Shown here: positions 10,519 to 21,900 of the stretch, one piece after another
Numbering within the stretch: the first letter of the stretch is position 1
Layout: each line of letters begins with the position of its first letter
From: Apostichopus japonicus
Lineage: Eukaryota > Echinodermata > Holothuroidea > Aspidochirotida > Stichopodidae
Assembly (NCBI RefSeq): GCF_037975245.1
Contig: NC_092576.1
Coordinates: forward strand, 26,861,611-26,925,610
DNA: 64,000 nucleotides
Direction of reading: 5' to 3'
The notes under the pieces: generated by a model
What the model saw: the letters and a program-made list of their open reading frames with translations, nothing else
Database searches by the model: none
Told to the model about the DNA's origin: nothing
Program-made: the position numbers and the translations under genes

Positions 10519-11701
10519 ATTAATGGAGATATAATCGGCTCCAATAATCTGAATAGTACCCATAATATTATGCGAGTTAGTTACCGATGAATATAGTGCT
10601 TAAAACTTTGTCTCCTACGTTTCGTTTGGGAAGATGGCTAACCTTTTCATTTTCAATGGAATAACATAACATAGACATAACCTCTCTTACAGAGGTCGAG
10701 TTGTTCATAACTAGAACCCACAAAGTCAACACAAATTATATTTCTAAGCGAATGAAGGGTACATGGAATCGAACACGTATCTTAAGAAAGAATAAGAACT
10801 AAATATATGGGCATGTGTATTGCATTCCTATCGCCACATATCCGTCATTAGAATAAATAGTGTTAGTGAGAGCCATTTGGAGGTAATAATTTCATTGTTA
10901 GTTTTGGGGTAACTCGTAGAGAGATTTCTTGTCGTATACATCTGAACAATGTCGGTCTTACCTAACATTAATGGAAATAAACATAGTCCGTAAATTCCAA
11001 TCACTCTAGCAGTTTTTTTTACTCTTTTGTTTGAAGTAAGATGGCTATGAATTAAATAGCTGCAATACTGTTCATCCGAATTACGAGCCTATTGACTTTC
11101 AAAAGTAATACTATAGCAACCAGAAGTCAAGGACACTTTGTCAACATTAAAGTTTGAACCCTGACGAACACAACAACAGGTCGACCGGTGTACAAAATCT
11201 TAGGAAAAATGAAGTCATTCTATGTTAAAGAATTTCACAGGCTTATCTTTGTGGCATAAATAATTTTACAAAGTTCCTACAGACACTTCTGCCTTCCCAT
11301 GAGTTTCATTGTTGGTCAAAAATAAGTGATGACTTTCAGTTATGTTGAGTCCAACTACAGTGTTTCAACTGAACTGTAACAGACAAACCAGAAATATAAG
11401 ATCCACGCACGCCCTCAAGAAACGCTTCTGGATCGACCTTCTTTGCATTATTCCGGTTTCATCTGCAACCTCAAAGGAGACATGGACACAGGATTCTAGG
11501 CAACAAAAAGTACGGTACCGCTATCAGAGCGTTATGGCTCCAATGTGTCTTGAACTTAGAACGGTTGACTTGAAATAACAAGACAAGACGTTTCATCAGT
11601 GTCTGTCTCTTGGCCAAGAAAGATTGTATAAAACTACTCACCGCTTCAATCAATCAATCAGAAAACATTTATATAGCGCCAAAATCAACAAAAGTTGTTC
11701 A

Positions 11702-11965
11702 AAGGCGCTCAAGCCCAGACCTGCTTTCTCGTGCCGTTGATCTTCAGGTTTTGATGGGAATATTGGGCTTGCGAGTGGCCGACCGTTTGTACTTTTGTAA
11801 AGGATCCATGTGTGGGGATTCAGCGTGGGGTTGGGATGGCTCAGGTGGTTGTGAAGATTAATTGTTTGTTGTTGATAGTTTAGTAATTTGGGATGGCAGG
11901 ATTTGGATTTTAGTGCCTTTAGCCCGTGACGTTTTGGAATTCTGCTGGGCGGATCATGTGAAAAG
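11702..11965 (-). repeat. Dispersed repeat R2, right-arm copy
   Basis: Arm partner of 4838-5100. The reverse complement begins with the same CACGTGA/ATCCGCCCAGCAGAATTCC block. The 83-codon plus-strand frame 11610-11861 crosses it and is not a gene. Confidence 0.55.
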
Positions 11966-13049
11966 CATAGATGGAATAAAATCCAGAAGACCAGGTTATC
12001 AATCTAAAGAACCCTACACATTGAACCATTTGAACAGTTAATTCTCAAATAGCTCAAATCTATCTCGACGGCTGGACAATGTGTATTCGTTGCATTAAGC
12101 CAGTTATGCTTCTTTATTATATCGCAACACACGGGAAAGAAGTAACGCTTTCTTTTCAACATATGTCAAATGCTGAAACCCTTTCAAACACCAAAATATC
12201 AAAAGTAATGCTAAGTTAAACTTGATAATTAATATGAAACTCTATCTTCTGGAGTAATAGAACCCTTTATTTTTAAAAGGTCAAAATTCATCGTGTTCAA
12301 ATTCATTTATATGGCAAATGATTATCATAAGCAGGGATATTCTTATCTATGACTTATGAAAGGATCTTGTCTAAGAAATGTTGAATTTGCATTCTATTCG
12401 TTTGTATCGTTTTTTGAGATGTACCAAAGTTTGTACCAAAAGTAAAGTTCAAGCTAACAGATGTGGCAAAGTGGTTTTCCTTCTTCTAAATTTTCATCCC
12501 ATCTTCTCTATTATAATTATTAGACGTATTGTTAGCTGCACATAATTACCTAACAATAAAATAGAAAACATATGAGTTTGCTGTCAGTGTGCAACTATAA
12601 CATTTACCTGAGTTTAAGTTGCATGAAGAAAAGTATCACAGGAACAATGTAAGCAATTTATGACCTCGTATACTTTCAAGTGAATATCATATTTTCGGAG
12701 TCGATCGTAGACAGTTGCCGCCAATAATTGCCGCTTTTCAGTTTTAGACAGCCCTTTATCTTGCTTTGTCGGATCTCTCAAAGCAAATATATACAATTTG
12801 ACACAGTTTGTTCTCCCCCAGTTCAGCAATCGTGCACTGTCCCAAACTTGAAATACAATGTTTGTCTATGAATATGAGAGCGTTGTGATCATAGGTTTGC
12901 AGGTTCCAGCCCAGGCCAAATTCTTTACGTTTGTGTCTTTAAGCAAGGAACTTTATCTTCATCTTTATTGTCTCTCTTCACCAAGGTGTATTAATGGGGA
13001 CTTGCGAGGTGACTTCTTACAGTGTGGAAACGTATGGTATGACCAATAT

Positions 13050-13445
13050 TTCCGTTCTAAAACTTTAACAAGTTCTTCAAAATAGAATTCGAAAAACGAT
13101 CACGTTTAACCACTGACGTTTTCCTACTAATACTCTGCACAGTACTCTTGGTGTCCTCAAACTCAACGATTTTCATATATTGAAAATGTGTACGTTTGCT
13201 TACAAATACGTTAACAATGCACTGCCTGTGTCTTTCGAAATATTGTACAACCAAGATTTGGGTCAGATGTTCCAAACGTCACGAGAACAAATGTACTATT
13301 CTCTGTCACTAGACACCGCTCTAAACATGGAACGTTTCTGCTATACAATTAGTGTTATCAAATATGGAATAATCTCCCAACTGGTATAAGCCATTCGAAA
13401 TCATGTGCTTCATTTAAGTATTAACTAAAGAGTTATCTAACTACC
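13050..13445 (+). pseudogene. Degenerate LINE reverse transcriptase C-terminus, right arm
   Basis: Partner of 3361-3760. On the plus strand, across several frames, it reads TLHSTLGVLKLNDFHIL, KMCTFAYKYVNNALPVSFEIL and then, shifted, YQIWNNLPTGI and SKSCASFKY. These are the CTF-YK, WNxLP and SFK landmarks of CR1/Jockey-type tails. Multiple stops and frameshifts mark it as dead. The minus-strand frame 13057-13275 is its antisense shadow. Confidence 0.6.
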
Positions 13446-13923
13446 TAACTTTTTGGTATATTTTGTTTTTCTATCTTACTTTGTTCTGTTATTTTCTTTC
13501 TTTTTCTTTAGAATCACTAGCTTTGATGAACATTTTATGTTTTTCTAGTATCCTGTAAATACCATTACTGCACTGTATTTGTATATCTATGTATATGCGA
13601 AATATATTTACTGAACTGCTGAACTGCTTTGTAAAAATATCTAAGGGAAGTCCCCCAGAGGACACGTAAATGTGGTGCACTGTAGTATCCCAGGAAGGAT
13701 TGTTCGAATTGTGCACACTTCGCCAATGGCCGGGGGATAAATGTTGACAGTCGTATGAAGGGCCTTGGCCTCATCAAAGACTGACCATTTTCAAGCCAAA
13801 GCTCGCATGAACGCTTGGATAGACAAAAATTTCAACAGTTCACACAACTAGTGCCAAACAATGCCAAACAACTACTTTTCTTTGACCTTACTTTGTATGT
13901 TTTACTTTATATGACTTTGACAG

Positions 13924-14124
13924 CCAAACAGTAATAGAGGCCTACTACAGTGACGCGTTCCGAATGATTGATTACGTTTTCACCACAGCTTTGTTCCAAC
14001 AGGAGTTCAACAAGTTAGACAAACTGCACAAGAAAGGATTGTACTCTACGTTATATCATGTTCACCTGCATACTGGCGTCATTAAATGTAGGCTTCATTG
14101 TCAATGTTTCATGAGTATTTTTCG
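13924..14124 (+). CDS. Exon-like open frame, unrecognised (partner at 2905-3045)
   Basis: A pyrimidine-rich tract ending TTTGACAG precedes 13924, and CG|GTAGGT follows 14124, so both splice boundaries are plausible. The frame between is open (about 66 codons), with FRMIDYVFTTALFQQEF, then KLDKLHKKGLYSTL and a Cys/His-rich end (VIKCRLHCQC). No known domain is recognised. The 3' half is conserved in the left arm, where the donor is a stronger GTAAGT. It could be a transposon exon as easily as a host one. Confidence 0.3.
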
Positions 14125-14636
14125 GTAGGTCTTGTGTGGTATAGCAATGGGTTTTTCCTTGCCAAGTTTCTCTTAATTGAAAGAGATAGCAACGCTAAAT
14201 ACAAAAACGTTCATTGAGTTTCATTTGTGTGAAATGGTTTTAGATCGAATATTTTGTAAGTTTTAAACCACGTAGAGAAACTGTGCCGATTGGTTGAATT
14301 GTTTTATTAGACTCTCTTGATCTTTGTAAGGAAAATCAAGTAACATATGGCCATCAAATACCTACTTGATAGTTGTAAAGAATCACGTGTCCACGTTATA
14401 CAGTTCCATATGGCTCATCTCTAATAAACTAGAAGGCATTATTCTTTAAATAAAAGTGAAAGTTTTTTTGGGATTATGCTGACCAGAACGACGGTGCTCC
14501 TTTGTAGGGATTACCGTACTGCAACCTTCAAAACAATGTTTCAATTTAGTGTACACTTAATCCCAGATAGGCTAAGCGTTCTAGATAAAATCTACTGTTG
14601 AAATCAGCAACCTTGATTTATCAGATGTTCAGCTCA

Positions 14637-15225
14637 TTAGTGGACAGTGACTGGTTAACAATTCATACAACCTGGATACTGTAGTATCAGCTTTTGGATT
14701 TAATTGAGTCATCTGAATGGAATTAGTAGATTCAAGGTGAACAGTGACTTGGATAGCCCGGAGTATTACTCAACATAAGGTTGCATCCGAATGAACTAAG
14801 ACACCCCTTTGAAGTGTGAGTTTTACGCTCAGTGGCAAATGTTAACGTCTCTGTCGAAACTACGAGCTGATAACACCCCCAAGTAAGCGAAAAGAGATCA
14901 ACCAAAAATATTTCGACATCAAACGCTCCACCCACACCACCGTTCTGCAGATCATACAAAACCATTGACTGTCCGCACTTTCAAGTGTTTACAGTTACAA
15001 GGTTACTGTGAACAAATAACCAAATAAACTATGGCATTCTCAGCATGTCATCACACAGAAAACGTTCTTTACCCGTTTTTTCAATGAAAAACGGAAGAAG
15101 AATTCTTTTGGAAGAAAATGCTTGTTTTCAGGAGATGATTAATCAGAATCATGTCAATATGGAGTCATGTTTAATGCCCGCATTCCTTGTTCGTTCGTTC
15201 CTCGCCCTATTTATCATTATTGTTG
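14637..15225. other. Right-arm-specific segment, no gene recognised
   Basis: The left arm joins the equivalents of 14636 and 15226 (near base 470), so these ~590 bases exist only here. Frames 14732-14965 (minus) and 15045-15248 (plus) lie in it. Neither has a domain, and no repeat termini are seen. Confidence 0.45.
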
Positions 15226-15849
15226 GATTACATAGGTATTGCATGTAACATTATGTGTAGTTTCAAACAAAATATTCCGGCCATATGTATCACGTAAGTA
15301 CTTTAATAGACCTTCTTAGTGTTTGTCGGGGAATAAAACCTACAGAAATTAGTAATATTTCTTCTTCTTACCTTCATTTAGACAAATGAAAACATATCAG
15401 TAATGTGATTTATAAATTTCGTGGCTTTCATGAGGACAACTGTTATTTTTATCAATAAATAAATATATAAGGGGTAATGTAATGCAGCAACCCAACAAAA
15501 ACACACGGGGTCAACGTAAGTACTATAATCATAGTTCCGCCTTGCAGTACCGCAAAAATGTTTGGGAGAAACTCGATAGCAACATATCTTTCAACGCCTC
15601 CTTGGAACGCTTCGTATTCAAAAGAACTATTAGCCCATCATAGAAAAAAAAGTACACTTCCTGTGCACATATGGATTATATTATGGCAAAACCTAACCCG
15701 ACGTTTATTTCCTGATAAAAAACAGAACAGGGTGTCACAAAGTCTGTGTACTTTTTCCGTTTAATACTTTGTAGGATAAAAATGTCCCTTCATTTCAGCG
15801 TTATTGCAGTACTGTGCCATTCGTTTGAGTGAAACGTCATCTGGAAAAT

Positions 15850-15916
15850 ATGGCAGCCGGAGGAAGTAATATCAGTTCCGCAAAATCGAAGAACGCAAGA
15901 CAAATTCCATGGTCAA
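15850..15916 (+). CDS. Exon 1 of the death-domain gene
   Basis: Encodes MAAGGSNISSAKSKNARQIP plus WS and the first base of a codon. The donor is TCAA|GTAAGG. Reading on without splicing meets a stop after another 27 codons. The first base plus GG from 16846-16847 makes Arg and brings exon 2 into frame. Confidence 0.6.
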
Positions 15917-18900
15917 GTAAGGAGTATCATAAGCTTGTACATCATAATAACCTGCAAGTAGATGGGAAATATTATTCCATGAGAATTTTACATTTCTAAT
16001 TAGCTGGAATTTGTTTTCTTTCTGTTTCTGTCCCATCATCCTGTTTTACACTCTTTATCTAATGAACAAAATGTATGTCTGTTTGTGTACGTCCTTTTTA
16101 TCTCCTTATACCTTGTGTTAAACCACATCTTTGGCTCTCTTTCTCAGTATTTATTTCCTGACCAGCGAATCACAGTTTAGCTAAAACACAGTGAGAGCGT
16201 TTTACGTGTTCCCCAATCCCTCGACCAATTGATTTGGTCTATCTAGATTGCACACAGTGTGTTTAGTGTTAGTTGTTTTATTTTATTAGTTATTTCTCCT
16301 GTATCGTCCATAATATTTTCAGTGTTAGGTCCTTTTTTGCTGGTATTTTCGGCTGAATAATACTTCTAGCTTACGCTGCTGTGTCGACATGATGTTTACT
16401 TCCTAATTATATTGTGATTACACCAAAGCTTCCGTCAAGAGAGCTTAGTGTTTTTTTTTGAACGAATCGATCTATTGAGTTGTATATAGATCCCGGCACA
16501 TGGTAATCACTCCTACCGCTATGATCTTATCACTAACAGGAAAATCAGACTAGGCATATACCTAGTGTAAGTCTCATCAGATCTCTAGCTGATCAGAAGG
16601 AAATTTTAGTACAAATTAGGGAACAAACAGTATCCATTGACATCGTCAAGTAGAAAATATTATGTCAATTAAATCATATCATGAGCATACGCATTCAATG
16701 ATGTTGTCTTTGTTCTATCATATTTCATAATAAATAAACTGTTATCTGTTGACTGTTTGCAAAGAAAACCGATGTGAAAGTTTAATTTCAGGAGCTCGTT
16801 TCTGTCTCCACCTCCGCCTCTTTCTCTACCTCTCTCTCTCTTTAGGGCCAGAGTATTTAAGTAAAGCCGTGTACGTTAACGACGAGAGAGAAGTAGTTCA
16901 AATTAAAACCAAAGACAAGTTAACAATTTTGCTGAAAAGCAAACGAGTTGTTGTCGTTTTTAGGCAAACAGACGGGGCTGCAGCTGTACTCAAAGATGTG
17001 CCGTTTCAGAAAAAATGTCCTAGCGCTATGTTTGATTTATGTGACCACAAAGGTCTTGAAGGTGCTGGAATGACACTCAGGTATGCGGTAGCTAAGACAT
17101 TCTGGTCAGACCCGAAAGAAAAGGTAACATTACATAAAGGTGACATAATTCTCATCTTGGCAAACATCCATGGACATCATGTTGTGGGGATTACACAGAC
17201 AAACAACGTAGAGGTTTTCCCATCTAAAGTTGTGAGATATCTTACAAAGCCTCGATTAGTTCTCAGAGACGGAATGGTGATCAGGGTGAAATCCGTCCAT
17301 AATAATTATACCCGCAAGTTGTTCAAATCAACCGGAGAGTTGTTCAGGTGGCAAAGAATGGATGGTCAAACTGTTCTCCTGGACTCATATTGCGAAACGG
17401 AAGGACATACAATGGTAGGTTAATAATTCATTCTCACAGTAGAAACGGCACGTGTTTGAAATTGTTGGAATGATTTGGATTGGAATTAGTAATCAAACAA
17501 TAATACTTAATTATATCTTATTGATAGCGTTACTTGTGTTTCCGTTCATTTTCTTGTGTGGTTAATGTTCATATCATAGAGGCGAAATTTCATAGTTAGA
17601 AGAAATGAAATCACTTTTAGAATTGTTGAAAATACTCTGCCAGTTACGTGGTTTGAAGCTTTACGGATATTCCGTTGTCTGCCTACAAGCGTCTGTTACT
17701 TGTGTCTAGGTTATGTCATATAACTAATAGACACGTTATAATCGAAAACTCATATTAAATGTAGAAGTATAGTTCACATTATTAGTGATACAGACTAAAG
17801 TAGTTTAGAAGAATATGTAGACGGCACATGGAGAAAACTTTTTACTTTCCATGAAGACAAAAAAGCTGTTCTAGAATATATATTGTTTGAAGAATATATA
17901 CCAAGAGAAATTTTACCGCGATCTTCCACCGTTGGAAAAGTGCAATGAACGATTATAATTTTGCTCCCATTATTATAAATATTTACATTGACGGTACTAT
18001 ATATTTCGAACTAATTTGGTACATGACAAGCATCCCTTTCTTGTTTTACCAAATTGGCAGGTTCTCTTTTTTGAAAAGGGATAATCCCGTGGCTCAAGTT
18101 CGTTGCTGAACATTAGTGCTATTTACTTTCTTCATATACTTCCGTCCAAACAACTTCCTGGCAGCATTTTTCTCTTTCTATGAATGAATTATGCGCATCA
18201 GTGTAATTCTGGCAGCAAACAAGTCAATGTTGTTATAATGGCACTGTTCACAAAATATGTTTTATTGCATTACATTTAAATAATGTTCGCATTTAGGAAT
18301 CATATTTCTACAAAACAGTTGCATTGTAATACAAATAGAATATCACTGACCGCTTTGCAAACATTTCCCGGATACATTAACAAGAAGACTAAGTAACTAA
18401 AGCATTTGAAAAAAAAATTCTGCGCTATCATCGACTATACATCGAGGACATTTTCTCTGGCTTCCGACAAGATATTATATCATCTATTCACAACTCTCTC
18501 TAGAAACATGTCTGAATGTTTATAAACTTGAATGGAGAACAAATCGTTTATGATATATATCGAGTGAACCATTCCCCCTAACCTAGCTTGTAATATTTCA
18601 ATGTAATTAAAATATATTTTTGGTATGAAAATACAGACGTATTACTTACACGATCTACACCAGTAATTTACTATTTCTATAACCACAGACAGAAGACAAA
18701 TATTACTACGCACAGAGCGAAGACGATGGATACTCCGTTGCATGGGAAGGGGATGACAACCAAGGAAACGATGATTACAGAAATGACAGGCCTGTGGGAA
18801 CGGTTAAAGGGCTGGTATGTTGCTTCTTTGCATGCAACAGATTGTGTGGGTGTAGAGGGGGATTCTAGATATCACTGGTTTATTTAGCTCAAGGGAGGGG

Positions 18901-21900
18901 CGGTTGCCCCCTACACCCCCTCCCCTATAAGTATCAATCGACATGGGGTGTTGCATATTTTAGTTCAGAAACGTCCTGCCCTTAAAGTGTGTCTATAATC
19001 GCCTGTTTTTGGTTATTTTCTCTCATGATTCATAAACATTTCATATTATAACTGGCAAGAGCCCTTACATGTGATTTCTATTTTCGGAGAACGTGTACTT
19101 ATTTTCAGAACATTTCGTCCTTATAAAGGTCATGTATAAATATTGCCGCATAGACATACTTTTTTATAGCAATTCTGCACCCACAGTTTGAAGACCCTTG
19201 GGCCGACCTTAATTACGACATACTACCGGTATTAATGGAGAAAAAAGAACACGGGTAAAATCCAGGGATGCAAGATATATGTCCCGCAAGGCTTTTCCCC
19301 CATAAAATATAAACAGTGCTAAAAACTACACTATATCTTCTATCTAAGTATAAACATAGTTTATGTATACAAAGAATATTAATACCATATAATGTTGCCT
19401 CAATGGGTGCGTCGCATTTTCTCAATCAAGTTGACGGACAGCTTGAGCTGTAAATCCTGGACGCTAATGTATATTTATGTACAATGGATGTCCGTGAAGC
19501 TGTGTGACTTCTTCAACATGTACATCTTTAACGCGCAATGTACTTTCTACGTGACCCGCCCTGTGGGAATCTAAACGTCACGGCAAAACGGTACTACCAA
19601 ACCAGCCACTTTGACAAACAAAACTCAAGTCAAGAGAGCCAAAAAGTATATAAATACGCACACCGACCAGCAGAGACAAACCCCCAACCACTCACTGAAA
19701 CATTGAAAAGACCACAAAGGGCGACCAGCACGCAGCGAAACAAAAGACCCCTCTCCAGCACACCAGCGAACAAAAAAGGCAGCCCCATATAAAATGCGAT
19801 TTACTGCCTTCAACCTGAAGCCGAATTTCACACCTCACCGCCCCCAGGACTGCCTGCCAACTGGTATATAACTATACAGGCAACGCCGGTGGGTATATGA
19901 CTATACAAACGTAGTGTCACTCTACATGCCGACGCGTAAATGGCAATTGCATGATATTATCACATATGTTTTTTTTTAAATTGTTCTTGTCATCTTTAAT
20001 AAGGGTAGTCATGCTCAGTGCAGAAGCACTGATTTCCTGAGGAGCACTCAATACAAATGACCTATACAGTAATTTTGCAGCAGAAAAATGGTATACATCC
20101 AAAAGCACAAAAAGGAGGGCAAAAAGATAGACAAGCAAATGTCGGACATCTTAACAAAATATATATGTTTTTATATTGCGATTAAAAATATTAACATTTG
20201 GCAAGCATCTCAAATTTGGGAGAAGACTGCTCCATGACCCGTCTCCATATTACTTTAAGGACCTTTTACCATACCCAGATCTAACGTGAGCAGGTAAAAC
20301 AATATTAGAGCAGCTAGATCTAGTTCTGTACGAATGGCTATCTCTCAGTAGAATTGTATTATCAGCGTAATCTGGAGCCAGGCTGTGGACACATCTATTC
20401 ATAACAATAGTCCTGAAATATAATTCACGTTGACGGACATTTAGCCACTATTAAGGAATCATAACCTGTAACTTGATATAGATATTTCAAGGGTGTGAAG
20501 ACTCGCGCAAAAAGAAACGTCTAATGGCGGTAATCTGACCTAGTTTCGAATGTGTTAGACACCACGATCGATCCCAGAAAATACACACACACAGCTTGCT
20601 ACCATCGGTAATTATACACTAGTGTGCAGTCAGTATCGATACGGTCGATATCCACAGCACAGTGTACAAACACTACAGCGATGAACATCTCAGGTCCATT
20701 TAAATATAAAGGTATTACGTTTCATTACTGTACTGTCTGCATTCTGTAGCGACACGAACAAAACGTCCCTTGCAAGCAACGGGAAGTTAACTTTTTCAGA
20801 TGGCCGCACGCGGAAAAACGGGGACATCATAGAACATAGAAGAATTGCTACGTCGGAGATCAGAGGAATATAATTAAGGTTTAATCTTGGGTGGGACATA
20901 TCATGAGGGGAGAAGGATTATTGGAGAGGGTTTTGTATGGTAGATTTGACCGCAGGGCGAAGCAAAAAGTCGTTGTTGGATGATTTAAGAGGCGGCAGGA
21001 GCTATTCTTTTCAATTAACTGAAACTCCCTGGTCCTCTAATAGCATGGTATAAGCCCCAAGTCCTACGAACAACGGCATCATTATCATCAGACTATAACA
21101 CCGTAGGGTTTTCACTTGTCAAAGGATTGTGAACAATAAGGGTATATAAAAAGTCAAATAGAGCAATGGAAAACCGCAAAGGCATACGTTGCCGCTTCAG
21201 TGTTCATGCCAAGCAATAAAGACTTATATTTTGCAATACTGGCTGGTGCGAAGATGGGGCATCCCCTTCATGCCAATTCAGGTCAACAGTAAGGCCTTAG
21301 TGAACAATGAGTATTTCCATAGCATATCATGTCAATGGTCCGCAATAGATTGCAAGATGTTGTTAGTATTTAAAACAGAGCTTTTTGTGTCACTTTGATA
21401 TCATATCGACGATTTTTCAAATGCAACGTGTTGTGTGAAAACACAGTACACTGTCTTGACCAATTTGATGGGTACGATCTTATTGCTGTATGACTGTCGC
21501 TCATTGTTTGAATTGCTATTCCTCGATGTTCCACACATTAAAATAATTTTACCTTTGTCAGTCAAATTCCTTTTTTTATTTTATCATATGAAATAAGTTG
21601 CTGTGAGAACGTACTTCAGAAACAAGTATACAACAATACAATGTTGATAACTTTCAATAATATCTCTTCTTATTGTAAGCAGAATGAAAGACCTGTCCCA
21701 ACCCAAAGGAGCACTTTAAATGAACAAATCCGTTTCACAGAAGGCCACTGCATCGAGGTAAGGAATTTCTGCTAATCGCTTTCCCTTTTCAATTAATCTC
21801 AGCTACAAATAAGGATAGGCCTGCTATATTGTGGAATGCATGTTGTTAGTAATTTACAAAAGAGCTTTGTGTGTCACTTTGTGACAAATGTAACAAATCT

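Larger units (their letters stand above)
10519..15642 (-). repeat. Right arm of the large inverted duplication
   Basis: Reverse-complement partner of 1-7152. It is about 2 kb shorter, mainly because it lacks the LINE at 1381-2615, the R1 element and the CR1 tail. It has its own private pieces: 10580-10830, about 13707-13985 and 14637-15225. The outer end (15642) matches base 1 of the window and lies only 208 bp from the start codon of the death-domain gene. Confidence 0.85.

Noticed and set aside
16749-17423. Intronless 224-residue gene starting at 16749
   Set aside because: The first ~32 codons are the polypyrimidine tract and acceptor of intron 1; the homologous-looking part starts at 16846, and exon 1 joins in phase.
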